Shown in pieces: positions 1 to 17,312 of a DNA stretch of 54,140 nucleotides. The stretch's first letter is position 1; every line of letters starts with the position of its first letter. Below the pieces are notes generated by a model, which saw nothing but the letters and a program-made list of their open reading frames with translations, did no database searches and had not been told where the DNA came from. Origin of the DNA: Perkinsus olseni (taxonomy: Eukaryota; Perkinsozoa; Perkinsida; Perkinsidae); the NCBI GenBank assembly GCA_013115135.1, contig JABANP010000366.1, forward strand, positions 1 to 54,140. The letters run 5' to 3'. The position numbers were made by a program, and so were the translations under genes.

Positions 1-1005
1 CCACTGGTAAACTTTGCTTTTCAGCCATGATATTAAATGAAATGTTAACTAAATACAGACACAGAAGTGATCAGTGGGTCCTATCATGATTCATTGATTC
101 ATGAATGTTCCTACTACTGGTTGTGACTTGGATGAGCGAGGCTAGTAGTGTACACTAGCGATTCAGCTCGTGGTGTAATTGGAGACCGCAGCTCGAAGCT
201 GCAGTTCTATTGTGTTATCCTGACAGTCGTAGAACTGTGGTTCTGTTATTTCTGCTTCCCAACCTCGCGCGGTGATTCCAAATTCGAGATGGCTTTCCTG
301 GTGAGAAGGACGACGATCGTTCCATCGTCGTATTGTAGTCGAATTGACGAAGAAATGAAGAACCACGCAAGATTGAAATGGCCAGTGAGTCGCTTTATAC
401 AAACACAAGCTAGGCGAACGCAGGACTGCCTAATACGGCGAACTCGATCTTCTGTGAGAGCTTGTTAGCCTGAGCGCTTATACCACTCTTGACTCGAACG
501 GAAGACCATGCGGGTCGTATCTCAATCACTCAAGTCGCTCGAATTCATCCCAGCGAAAAATCGCCAGTAGGACGCCGCACAAACATTGTAAACTCCTACA
601 GTGACAGGTTGTTATAATCATGCATGAAGCACTCATATTGCGGACTCCCTCACAGCTGCCCCTACGCCTGCTGCGGCCGCGCACGGGAGTTCACCGATCA
701 CTTCCACTCAGTTCCAGTGCGTGTTCTTAGTTCCGAACGAGATGCTGCGGGACAATGCACATTTCGCTCGCCCTAAACTTCGCCACGCGATGCTCCCCCA
801 GCATCTGCCCTCAACAGGCCTTTCAATCTGGACACCCTAGGGAGCGAAATTCTCCCCAATAGCACACCTGAGCAGCAGGCTCCGTGTCCGCACTGGCATC
901 AGCCGCTCGCTATCATTGTGTAGTGCGTATCGCCCAAACCTAACTGGAAGGGATTCAGTACGACGCGTCATGTGTATTGGCGGTTAGCTGACCAAAATCG
1001 CACGA
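1..1005. other. No gene recognised
   Basis: About 1 kb upstream of tRNA-Lys. The open frames here are short and overlap on both strands, and none shows a recognisable motif or exon pattern. I see nothing I can support. Confidence 0.5.
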
Positions 1006-1078
1006 GCCTCGGTAGCTCAGTCGGTAGAGCGCGTGCCTTTTAAGCCCGTGGTCGTGGGTTCGAGCCCCGCCCGAGGTG
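1006..1078 (+). tRNA. tRNA-Lys (anticodon TTT)
   Basis: A full cloverleaf can be drawn. The acceptor arm pairs GCCTCGG with CCGAGGT. The D arm is GCTC/GAGC. The anticodon loop is CTTTTAA with anticodon TTT. The T arm has the loop TTCGAGC on a GTGGG/CCCGC stem. The anticodon stem has one mismatched pair in its middle. Length is 73 nt including the discriminator base. No intron is present. The first T4 run downstream lies nearly 50 bases away, so termination may be weak or use a different signal. Confidence 0.93.
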
Positions 1079-1244
1079 ATCATATAATTATAGAGTATAG
1101 ACTCTGGGAGCGTCGTTTGTTGATTTTATTCTTACACTAGGAGTCAGCTAAGACGCCGCGATTTGATGAATGTGTTTGCGGCTCTTCTGCCACTAGATTA
1201 CCTGGATTTACAGGTGACTTTCCATTCCCGGTTTATCGGGCTTA

Positions 1245-3052
1245 ATGGCGACCTCCGAAGCGCCTACGGTGCTTTCAATGGGCGGATTCCCGTTCACTCC
1301 TTTGGAGATCTTGGAGATAGGCGTTCTAATGATATTGGCGTTGCCTTTCATCGTTATTGGAATCGCTGCATCTTGCATAGTACATTTGCTGCAGTATCCG
1401 GTACTACATGGAGGAGCGGATATGGGCCAGATCTTGCCAGAACGATGAGCCGCGAATGAGTCATTCGGAATGACAATGACCATAGTTCTCCCGTAGAACC
1501 CTCCTTAACAAGAGGTCTGAGCCTTTTCAGTTACGCGACTTGGGCTACACGCAGAAGCTGACCCCAGTGCGAGCCTCTCGGTCCGAGTGAGAATTGTGTT
1601 CCTAGTAGCAACATCCAACATATGATAGTTCTGATGGTTCAGGTACGCAGTGGTCACAGGGGCTTCTAAGGGACTGGGCCGAGATGTCGCTCTGAAACTT
1701 GGCCAGAGACGGATGGAGCCTTGTGATTGCAGCGAGGAACCCTGATCTTCTCGCTGACCTCAAGAGAAGTATTGAAGACTTATATGGAAAGAGACTGCAA
1801 GGTCATACCGGGGAGGAAATTGTGGGACAGGCCCGGCGCTCCCGCTTCTGATCAGAGCCACCGGTTTTCGAAATCTTTATCCTCCAATGAGTCTGTGGGA
1901 ATCCCCTTTCCGCGCTCACTGGTGTTCAACAGGTCATTCCTGTCGCTTGTGATCTCGGCTCTGACGATGGGCGCCGCACACTCGAGAATGTCGTGAAGGA
2001 TCTGCCGATCACCCTTAGTGGTTCTGAACGCCGGCTGTGCGTATACCCGAGACCTAGTCAATGTGTCAGAGCAGAAAATGCGTGATATGCTAGGTAGGGT
2101 TGGGATTTACTAGTAGACTACCACAATAAGCGGGATGCTGGTTGTTCGCTCTGATCTCTGCTGACCATCTCAGAGATTGATCGAAGTACTTTGCTCAGGT
2201 ATCAATGTCGAGCAGCAAACCTATCTGTCTCGGTAATACATTAATTATTCGGGTTTCAATCGTGTAACCACCCGTCTCATCATAAACATTGTGCACACGA
2301 TTTAGAAAGTTTCGCCTGCAGTGTACCAAGTTCATCTGGTGCAACCATTCGTCGTTGCTTCTCTTCCCCGGGGATTCACCAACCGCCCGACTCAGTTCGT
2401 CCCTCGTACGTTTTCGCCTGATATCCGGACGTTATGTGCATTTCAGTTATTTCCTCACACAGCACTTTGTTCCCGGTGGGCGAGGACGGCTCTGCATCGT
2501 CAGCTCCATAGTAGCCTATTCTCTGGGCAGTGCCAATTCCCTGTACGTGGGGTCATGCCGAGCATCAGATCAGTTCATCGGCCTCCATCAGATACTTTAG
2601 TGCTAAGTCGTACCTCTCCCAGTTCGGCCGTTCACTAGCTCATGAGTGTCGTTCCCTGGGCTGTGGGGTCTTGACCATCCAGCCAGGTAGATCGGTTGTG
2701 GGATAATTTGCGTTGAATTTCTCATTGATTGATCCTCAGGTGCAATGGCCGATACTAACTTCAGTTCCGCTGGGGACTGTGAGAACTCAGCGATTTTCAA
2801 GGTAGTAGAAGGCATTACTATTTCTCCATTGAGCCGTGATAGGCATATCGAAGGTTGAGGGAGGAGGAATACGGATAAAGTATCTTGTTTCAGCTTCCTG
2901 GCGCCCAGATGAGCTCAGCCGACGTCGCAGAGGAGCTAGTCAGGCGGCTCCAAGCAGATGGTACTAAACCGGGGTTGATTTTGGCCGAGCGTGCTCGTTT
3001 GGAGCGGACGCTCCCTGCGGACAGACGTCTTGTTAGAGTTACGCGATCATAG
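1245..3052 (+). CDS. Short-chain dehydrogenase/reductase with N-terminal membrane segment
   Basis: This is an NAD(P)-dependent oxidoreductase of the SDR family, split by several introns. The proposed first exon (1245 to about 1440) encodes one strongly hydrophobic segment, which would anchor the enzyme in a membrane. The Rossmann glycine motif TGASKGLG is at 1656-1679, followed by a strand ending in AARNP. The NAG motif (VVLNAG) starts at 2028. The catalytic Ser lies in IVSSIV (about 2505-2520). The YFSAK active site is formed across a roughly 50-base intron (about 2541-2589). PGAMADTNF follows near 2740, and the last exon ends at TAG 3050-3052. The sequence reads best against the DltE-like/3-oxoacyl reductase branch of SDRs, but the substrate cannot be told. 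Two single-base shifts are needed, an extra G at 1701 and an extra A at 2027, so the gene is either damaged, misassembled or shifted in translation. Linking the membrane exon to the enzyme is inference. Confidence 0.72.
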
Positions 3053-3719
3053 TAGACTGAGGTCGTAAGGTTAGTAGAGGCATTGTCGAATCGACAGTGG
3101 GAACGGAGGGTGTAGCACAAAGGATGGGGTCTCAGATGCCTCCGAAGCTACTGGTTGCCATACAGTTGGAATTCTGAACAAGATACTCGTCGCAGGGGGA
3201 CCTTATCTCAGCGACAATCTTGCTGGGTTCGTGGCTAGGGTACGATGGGGAGTCCGACACTCGATGCGCATAGCCGTCCAGCATCCTTGAAGAATGCTTC
3301 CTTTGTGAGGAAATTTTCGTCTAAAGCTTTGCTCCGATAATATATGGGCCGCTACAACGGAAGCAGGAGTTGAGAGATCGGTGTGCTTTTGCGAGTGTCG
3401 CGATATGCTGGTGATCGGCCGTGGCCCAAATCGTGGTGTTGCCTGCTGGGTCCTCATAGCAGCGGTCTATCAATCCTCGTAGAACTACGGACTTTTCACT
3501 TAGTTTGTTCTCCTCGGTCCCGACACCAAGTTCGTCCGCAGCTTCACTGCTCGAGAAAGCAAATTGGTCGACCGCTGCCGATAGTCTTGCACTCCTCCTT
3601 GGGCAGCTTGTCTACCGTTTCCTTGCATGCCTGGTCTTCGAGTTCTAGTCGTTCACTCATGGAGGGCATCGGGGAAGGGGTGCACGAAGTTTCGGATCAG
3701 AGAGTCTCTTATAAACCGC

Positions 3720-9062
<5,343 letters not shown>

Positions 9063-9434
9063 CTTCTCCATCCTGCCGCGTTTCAACGTACATATGTGTC
9101 TGATACCATTGTTTTTCTGCGACTGGGGTTTCCCCTCCTGCTTGCGTGAACGCTCAATTGACCTCGCTGCTGGGCACCGCTAGGGGACTGTAGGCCTGAA
9201 TCTTACCTGACTGGAACGGTGGCGTGGCAGTGTGTGTGAGGTGGATCGTAGAAGTGTTATTAGAGCTATCCGGAACCTCTAGGAAGCACCTCTGGCAGGA
9301 GGCGGTCAGCGTCTCGAGTCCAGCGTGACGCGAGGCTTGCTTGGGTGGCGCGCGCCGCGGCCCGCGTCACGGCCCACACCTGTCTCCTCTCTCTCGCTCC
9401 AACACTGGTTCTCGTCAGAGTCAAAAATTACTCG
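9063..9434. other. Intergenic gap between helicase and transporter array
   Basis: About 370 bases between the helicase stop and the start of transporter A. I see no conserved open frame, RNA gene or repeat. It probably holds the helicase 3' end and the promoter of A. Confidence 0.5.
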
Positions 9435-12400
9435 ATGACGGAGAAAAGTAAAGTATCTAACACGAAACTTCTGCGTGCCACCCCTCCCCGGCTGCGGGTG
9501 GACTTCGCGATCGCCATGATGTGCATCTTTACCGACTTCCTCGGCGACAATTTGTTGGCCCCCGGTTATGAACTCTTTATAAGGGAGCACGGTATCCCAG
9601 GTGAGGGCCACTCAGGGTTCGGAACCGCCAGTCTATTCACGGGTGTCAGGTATGGGCTTCGGCCTCGCCGTGTCGATCATTACCATGTCGTACATAGTGG
9701 GAAGATGCTTCGCCTCCACCGTCATGGGACCTGTCTCTGATTATACTGGTCGCTGGAACACGCTGATGGTTTGCACACTGCTCCAAGCTGTTGGGTTTTT
9801 GTTGCAGGTCACGCTCTTCATGAAAGTCTGTCGAAATACCGTCAGTCATTTCAGGCGCTCTCTTGGAGTTTCTGGTCCCTCGTCGGCTTCCGCTTCTTCA
9901 CGGGATTCGTCGGCGGAACAAGGGTTATTATCATCGTGTAAGCGTTCTCGTGACGGTGTTCTTGGACGAAAATGCTTCCGCAACTCTTCGTTAGCGGCGA
10001 GTTTACTCGACGCTTACCCACCTGCTCTCGAGGGTATGCTTCCTTGTGGCATTCGTGCGCTCACAACATCTTTTTTCGACACTACCGCTCGGGTTTTCCA
10101 TCATCTCAGGTATATAACAGATTGGATATCCGAGCGCAACATGCTCACTTTTTGGATGTCCTTTATTCCCATCGTCTCCAGTGTCTCTTCATTCGCTGGC
10201 CCATTCGTCGGAGGAATAATCGCTCAGGCAAGCAGGCGCGATCCACTGCCGCGGCCTTGTCCTGGCCCGTTCTAGGGAGTGTTTTCTCAGGCGGACCAAT
10301 CTCATCCTTGAACCCGGCTTACGCCGGTCTTGCCCTGAACGCGACGAGCTTCCTTCTGGTTCTGTTATTCATGAGGAAGTCTCCGAAGGACGCAGGGCTA
10401 CGACTTTGTACATCTAGAAGAAGCGAGGTCGCTTCCAGCGTGTCTTCGAAACCGAGCAACGCATTCGGCCCTCTCGTCGAGTGGTGAGATGCTAGCTCGA
10501 AGACAAAAGTCTTCCACCTGGGCCGACTGATCATTCTCTGTTCTTAGGAAAGCCATCCTTCTCTGGTTCCTTGTCTGTGGTATATCCAGTGCAGGAACTC
10601 AGGGGTGGTCTGTCCTCCTTGTGACTATTCAGAAGGAGCTGGGCCTGTCAAGTCTCGTGCTGGGGTCTATCAGTGGATGGTGTGGTCTGATGATCATAGG
10701 TAGGGTTGCCAGCTATTAATCCGTATTACAGCAGTATACTCGTCTTTTCAGCCGGTCAGCTGCTGGTCCTCCCCATCCTCTTCCATCGACTCAAATTTTC
10801 TGAGGGCGCTGTTGTTGTCTTCGGCTTCGCACTGTCCCCTTTTATCATTATCCTTGGTTTCGTCACTAACCTCTGGGTGGCCATTGCAATCGGCTCATTA
10901 TTCTCTTTGGGCATCCCCTTGATCATGACGATGGGCTTCGCGGTACGAGGGGCGGTCTCGTTCGCGCTTGAATAACTCATTTGTCGTGTGCGTGAGTTTT
11001 AATTACAACGCCGGCAGCACGGCTTGGACGAGCACGGATCAACCTTTCTGAGGGGGGTCCATTCAGTCTGCGGAATAGGTCCTCTTCATTTGCCGTAACC
11101 TGGGTGCTAGGTCAGTCTGGCGTCGATCATCACCTGCCTGGATCTCTGGCTCCCCAGTTTCGTGTCAGTGTGGTACGTTCTTCCACTCAGGTGTTCTCTA
11201 GACTCTGCGACCCATCGAGGAAGAGCATCATCATGGGGTTGCTCTCATTAGACTTGAACGTCTTCAAGATTATGTCGATTCTTTTGTCCGGAATCCTGTA
11301 CGATAAAGATAAACGGACCCCCTATATTATGGTGAGCCTCTTCCTCACTGTCTCTGCCCTTGGCGAAACCGTATGCGCGGTCTAAAGTTTTTCCTCCTCT
11401 TCATAGGAGCACGCGGGTAACGTGTCTCAATCGGTCGAGTGAAGGGGCTTGAGCGTGGTTAAAATCGTCAAGAGCCCTTCGTCTCCTGTCAGTTATTCGG
11501 TCTGGTCGTTGTTGGTATATTTGCTGGCTTCGCGATAATGAAGGCTATGCCCAACGCCCTGAGGAGGAGAAGTCGGGTGAAAGTACTCCTGGCAGCCACC
11601 GAAGCCAGCAGACACCGGATCAACGACGACGTTGAGAAGAGGGTGAGAATACCGGCATCCCTCCATGCTCGTAGTGTTCGCTTCTGCAATGGCGTTTATC
11701 TTCCGATAGTTGGCATCCCTGGTCGCTTATTGATGCTCTTCTCCTCAGCGATGGCTCAATCATCGTCTGGGCTTCGGGAACGAGGAGCGTCAAGGGGACG
11801 CATTAGCGTTGCCCTCGGGGAGTGCATCCAAGGAAGAGATCGACGTCGTGCTAGATTGGGTCAAGTCCTGCGTCTACTTCACTCCTAGGATGGTCGCGGA
11901 GAACAAGGGGGTAAGATTGATGTGCTTCGTCCTTTCCGTTGCTCGGTCGCGCGAGCTTTTCTCCTCTCGGGATGCGACGGGGGCAAATCGGGGTAGCGCC
12001 GCAACGGCACTGCGAACCACTTAGAGTTACCGTGAAGCGCCAGTTTGTCTCTGTGCTCGGCAGCCGAACATCTCAGGACATCGTGCCGGACTTGGTGAAG
12101 TCCCTTCTCGGGAGATGGACCACCACTATGCTTGAACAGCATGGTTACGTGAATTGGTATGAATGCGATAGAGAGATCGTGATGCTACTGGAAGCAGGTG
12201 ACGTGGCACCTACGAAGTCCTGTGTGTCTTGAGAGTTCTGTTCTTTACAGGCTTCCCTCAGCTACGTCTAGAGCCCCAGCATGCGAGGCTCATGCGTCTC
12301 CAGGACTTTTATCAGGCAATTCTGCATCACTCAGCCGCCTGCGAATCGTATGCGGATCCACAGTCTACAACCAAAGACGGTAAGGAGCCTTAGTAGCTCG

Positions 12401-12744
12401 TACGATCACAAGTGGTTCTCGTTTCAGTTCCAGAGCATCTCGCCGTTGCTGTCTCGAAGCTATCTCGCACGCCTCGCCAGTCTCCTACTCTCGCGATGCG
12501 AGTTAACTTCGGTCGGTGGTTGAGCCGCTTCTTGAACGAGAGAGGTTATCAATCTTGGCCGGGCTGGTTCTCGGACGGTCGCGTTATCCACGTTGTGCTG
12601 AGGAGCACGTTCCCTCCCCTTAAACGGAGGAAACGGGCTGCTCTACAAAGCCTCGCAGTTCTCTATGCTGCTGCTGGCTCACAAAGAGAGAGCCTGGCTT
12701 CGGATGCTCCCGGGGGACTGCGTCTGAGGAAGCATGTGGCGTAG
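9435..12744 (+). CDS. Transporter A: MFS permease with C-terminal extension (one frame break)
   Basis: First of six tandem paralogues. Exon 1 (ATG 9435) holds the first membrane helix with DFLGDNLLAP. Exon 2 holds the MFS motif-A-like loop SDYTGRWN. Later exons give the remaining helices, a basic RRRSR cytosolic stretch, and a soluble extension ending at TAG 12742-12744. The exon pattern follows copy B exon for exon. Two oddities are visible. The fourth intron starts with GC (CAG|GCAAGC at about 10229), a recognised minor donor type. The following exon is one base short compared with copies B, C and E (near 10306-10309), which puts a TGA in frame. Without that base the protein would be cut inside the N-terminal half. 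The copy is therefore a recent pseudogene, a sequence error, or a gene that is rescued in some way. The C-terminal exons remain open. Confidence 0.75.
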
Positions 12745-13436
12745 TCCGATTTATGATGACTTGTGTCGTTGTTCAACTTTTATAGTATTATTTTCACTTC
12801 TCCGTGAAGGAGATGATCTTTCGGTAACGAGGATGTTGGTATCCGGGACAGAGGTTGACACCTGCTCAATATCATCGTGTCTACCCCTATTGTCCCTCCT
12901 TTGAGCTTCACTTTCTCGTATCAGCCGCATTGGTATGACAAGCAGATTTTTAGTTTATCTGGCTTGTCGGCTTCTCACAGCTTGCCCGAGTCAAGCGTAG
13001 TATATCACTTACCTCGTAGTTTTTTCTCCCACCTTTGGTTACCGGATTTGCGTTCCCTATTTCGGGCATCATCCTGATTTAAGATTCTCGGCACAACGCC
13101 GAGTTTAGATGAATCCCGCATCTGCGGCCACCTCTCCGCCAACGACTTAGTCGCTTCGTCATAGCTCGCAGAATGCGTTCGTTGTTCTAGCTCGAGGTTG
13201 TGCGGGCTCTTGGTTGTGGATTCGTACGGGAATGCAGCTCAGCCTTCGCTGGCGGGCGATCTGCCGGAGAATCTCTGCGGGTTTCTAGGTTAGGTCGATC
13301 TTCATGATCCCTCCCATTGCCGCTGCACTTTGGTAGGCGCTGTTGAACATGAATGTTCAACGATATCCACTTTCAATGGGTTTTGAAGTGGGATGTGGTA
13401 CGCTTGATGCGAAGCATCTCAGCTGTTGCCTCTCTT
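12745..13436. other. Intergenic region after transporter A
   Basis: No gene recognised. It carries a short hairpin at 13342-13361 (9-base arms GTTGAACAT/ATGTTCAAC around GA). The sequence further downstream belongs to a duplicated block. Confidence 0.45.
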
Positions 13437-14085
13437 CTATTGTTCATGCCGTGGTCCACGCAAGATAGCAGGCCGTGAATGGGACTTCCTTAGCGTACCT
13501 TCAAGGAGGATCAGCTGTGCACGCGTGCACAAGGAAGAGTCGACGCATAACGGCCCCATGGTCGCATAATTGTCCGGCCAGGTCTTCTCGGCGGATCGAT
13601 CTGAGGCTGCTGTCGATCCGTTTCGACTCACAGGTTAGCAGTTATGGGAACTATCCCGACCCTGGAGTCTCACGTCCAGCGACGGGCGGCGCTCGTTTTG
13701 CTAGAGGAGGCTCAGCATATACAGAACAGCCTGAACCATTGAGTGTGTCCGAGAGTCTCTGGACCGGATACAAGGAAGATTGTGGAGGCAATTTCAAATA
13801 TCACCTGTCATCAAGAAGCATGAGGCGGAAAGGCAGAAGGCCAAAACTCTCGGCAGGGTTGAACCTGGTGCGAAGTCGAATCACAGCGTATCGACGTAAG
13901 GGAGTACGCGTGCCAACGCCTGTAGGAATCTGTTCCTGCGTGCCATTGCGCCGAGCAAATTTGTCCAATTTTCTTTCCGAAGCATTTCGCGCCTATCATT
14001 CTCACAGGCCGTACACCAGGTGGAGGGTGTCGAGTCGACTGACTTTCTCTCATCGACCACTGCTAGTTCTAGGACTCTTTATTGA
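13437..14085. repeat. Duplicated 5' block upstream of transporter B
   Basis: Most of this block reappears upstream of copy C at 19010-19640, with many substitutions and several indels. Shared stretches include the area around 13520-13570 and 13910-14030. Open frames on both strands are not kept between the two copies, so I read it as promoter, 5' untranslated or remnant sequence and not as a gene. A short stretch at about 13920-14030 stays open in more than one frame in both copies, so a lost exon cannot be excluded. Confidence 0.65.
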
Positions 14086-17000
14086 ATGGCGCAAAAGGCC
14101 AAAGTATCAAACACGCAACTTTTCCGTGCCACCCCTCCGCGCCTGCGGGTGGACTTCGCGATCGCCATGATGTGCATCTTTACCGACTTTCTCGGTGACA
14201 ATTTGTTGGCCCCTTCATACGAACTCTTCATTAGAGAGCACGGTATCCCAGGTGAGGGGTACTCAGGGTTCGGAATCGCCAGTCTATTTACGGGTGTCAG
14301 GTATGGGCTTCGGCCTCGCCGTGTCCATCATCACTGTGTCGTACATAGTGGGAAGATGCTTCGCTTCAGCCGTCATGGGATCTGTCTCTGATTATACTGG
14401 TCGCTGGAACACCATAATGGTTTGCACGCTTCTCACTGCTATAGGATTTTTGATGCAGGTAAGTTCGGATCGCTAGTCCTTTCCATCGGAGCCTGTCGAA
14501 ATACCGGTTTTCGTTTCAGGCGCTGTCGTGGAGTTTCTGGTCCCTCGTCGGCTTCCGTTTTTTCACGGGATTTGTCGGCGGAACAAGGGTTGTTATTATT
14601 GTGTAAGGGCCCGGGTGTGGCTGTGTTCAGCTACAGATAGACAGGCGGGCTCTCAGCGTTGTTAGCTATCAGGAAGACCATTCGAGATGGTCAGCCTCTA
14701 GCTGCAGCATTCACGCACTCAAATGTCTCCTTCTTGTTCTACTACTCGAGTTTCCCATCAGGTATATAACCGATTGGATGACCGAGCGCAACATGCTCAC
14801 TTTTTGGATGTCCTTTATTCCCATTGTCTCCAGTGTCTCTTCGTTCGCTGGTCCATTTCTCGGAGGAATAGTCGCTCAGGTAGGAGGATCTATGCCCGAT
14901 CTCCCAGCCGATTCGAGACCTTCTGATCATTCTAGGCTGAGTCTTGTCAGGCCGACACGTCGGAGCCTCTGAACCCGGCCTATGCCGGTCTTGCTCTGAA
15001 TGCGGCGAGCTTTCTCCTGGTTCTGTTATTCATGAGGAAGTCTCCGAGAGATGGAGGGTTTATTCTCTGTACATCTCGGAGGAGCGAGGTCGCTTCCAGC
15101 GTGGCTTCGAAACCGAGCAACATCGCTGGTCCTCTTGTCGAGTGGTGAGATAGCGACGTTCGTTCGGGCCGATCGAAGGCCAGAGTCTGTGCTCTTAGGA
15201 AAGCCGCCTGCCTCTGGTTTCTACTCTGTGGCCTATCCAGTGCAGGAACCCAAGGGTGGTCTGTCCTCCTTGTGACGATCCAGAGAGAGCTGGGCCTGTC
15301 AAGTCTCGTGCTGGGGTCTATCAGTGGATGGTGCGGTCTGATGATCATAAGTAGGGTTGCCAGCTGTCTGTCACTCCTACAAGAGTATCATCATCCTTTC
15401 AGCCGGCCAGCTGCTGGTCCTGCCTTTCCTATTTCATCGGCTGAAGTTCTCGGAAGGGGCGGTTGTTGTTTTTGGATTCGCTCTAGCCCCTTTCATCATT
15501 ATCCTCGGTTTCGTCACTGACGTGTGGGCGACGGTCGCAATCGGCTCCCTATTCGCCCTCGGTGTCCCTCTGACCATGACGATGGGTTTCGCGGTAAGAG
15601 GAACAGGTCCTCCGCACGATTTCATCTCACCGATCTTTTCCTCTCTTGGGTCACTCCGGAGAGGTTGGGTGTAGTCTGGAGTCGCCTTTCGAGTCTAGGA
15701 ATGTTCTCCTGAGTCTTCCCGACTTCGTGGTAGCTCATGAAATCACATCAGCCCGTCATGTTGTTCTACTCAGACATTCTCAAGGCTTTGCGACCCGTCA
15801 AAGAAGAGCTTGATCATGGGCCTGCTAGCGTTGAGTCTCAACTCGTCCAAAGTTGTGTCGATTCTTCTGGCAGGAGTTCTCTACGATGTGAACAAATCAG
15901 CACCTTATATCATGGTGAGCTCTACCGTAGTCAGCTTTCCCCTGCGGAAGCTTACATCGGGTCCGAGTCGTCCTGTCGTTCGGCAAGTGTGCGTCGCTGC
16001 GAGGAAGGTCGTAAGCTTCCGTTCAGTTATTTTGCGTGGTCATTGCTGGCATACTCGCGGGCATCGCTATGATGAGGATAATGCCAATGGCCGTGAGAAG
16101 GAGGAGTCATGTGAAGGTCGTCCTAGCAGCCACCGAAGCCAGTCGCTCCCGCATCAACGTTGAGAAGCGAGTGAGAATGGAAGCATTTGCTCGGTGCGAG
16201 TCCATCAATCTTCCAGCGTTTATATCTGAAGAGCTGCTCGTGTATGGGGATATGTATCTGCGCATTCCACTCGGTCGAAATCGTTCATCGTATATTTCCG
16301 TACTTCACCGTCTTTTCAGCGATTCCTCAGTCATCGTCTGAGCTTTGGGAACGAGGAAAATCAAGGAAGCGGATTAGCTTGCCCATCTGGGAGAGCCTCG
16401 AGAGAAGAGCTAGACGCCGTGCTAGGATGGATCAAGTCATGTGTCTTTTTCACTCCTAGGATGGTCGCGGAGAACAAGGGGGTGAGGTGACTGAGGAGAT
16501 CGACTTTTCGGAGCCTTGCGCCTCAAGAGATGTTTTGAGGGGTGTTTCGACTCCTTCCTGTGCTTACTATTAGTACCCTGCTAACCTTTTGTCCTGGGAT
16601 CTATATTTTCGCGCAAAATTTGGAGGGGCGAACCGTCGTGTGGACTCGCACTCGTGCTTATTCTGAAGTGTTGTCCACGACAGCCGAACATCTCAGGATA
16701 TCGTACCAGACTTGGTGAAGTCCCTTCTCGGGAGATGGACCACCACTATGCTTGAACAGCATGGTTACGTGAATTGGTATGAATGCGATAGAGAGATCGT
16801 GATGCTACTGGAAGCAGGTGGCGTGGCACCTACGAAGTCCTGTGTGCTTTGCGAGTTCTGTTCTTCCAGGCTTCCCTCAGCTACGTCTAGAGCCCCAGCA
16901 TGCGAGGCTTATGCGTCTCCAGGACTTTTATCAGGCAATTCTGCATCACTCAGCCGCCTGCGAAGCACATGCAGATTCGCAGTCTACTATCGAGGATGGT

Positions 17001-17312
17001 GAGAAGCCTCGGCAACTCGTCCGATCACAAGTGGTTCTCGTTTCAGTTCCAGAGCATCTCATGGTTGCTGTCTCGAAGCTATCTCGCACGCCTCGCCAGT
17101 CTCCTACTCTCGCAATGCGAGTCAACTTCGGTCGGTGGCTTGCCAAGTTCTTGGACAAGAGAGGGTATCAATCTTGGCCGGGCTGGTTCTCCGATGGTCG
17201 AGTGATTCACGTTGTGCTGAGGAGCACGTTCCCTCCCCTGAAGCGGAGGAAGAGTGCTGCTCTTCGAAGCCTCTCGTTACTTGCTGCTGCTTCTGCTGAT
17301 AAAGCAGTGTGA
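14086..17312 (+). CDS. Transporter B: intact MFS permease with C-terminal extension
   Basis: The best reference copy. Thirteen exons join in frame by hand: 14086-14251, 14301-14458, 14520-14602, 14762-14879, 14951-15144, 15199-15350, 15403-15593, 15774-15914, 16027-16170, 16320-16481, 16697-16817, 16870-16998 and 17047-17312, giving 674 residues. Residues 1 to about 420 are a polytopic MFS core with SDYTGRWN between early helices and a sequence like FSRLCDPSKK before a late helix. A basic stretch (RRRSHVK) follows. Residues about 450-674 are a soluble extension with two related motifs: GRW...HGY..W (about 512-540) and GRW...RGY.SWPGW (about 613-645), then STFPPLKRRK. The MFS class suggests secondary transport of a small molecule across a membrane; the substrate is unknown. 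The extension matches no domain I know. The stop comes about 15 codons earlier than in copy C. Confidence 0.85.

Noticed and set aside
148..468. 106-codon open frame at the left edge
   Set aside because: Overlaps an equally long frame on the other strand and has no recognisable motif or exon pattern.
2745..3052. The two exons MADTNFSSAG and MSSADVAEEL as the start of the helicase
   Set aside because: They continue the SDR after its PG motif (PGAMADTNF) and end at a stop at 3052, so they belong to the dehydrogenase.
13475..14170. 231-codon open frame before and into transporter B
   Set aside because: Not kept in the duplicated block before copy C, and it overlaps the true first exon in another frame.
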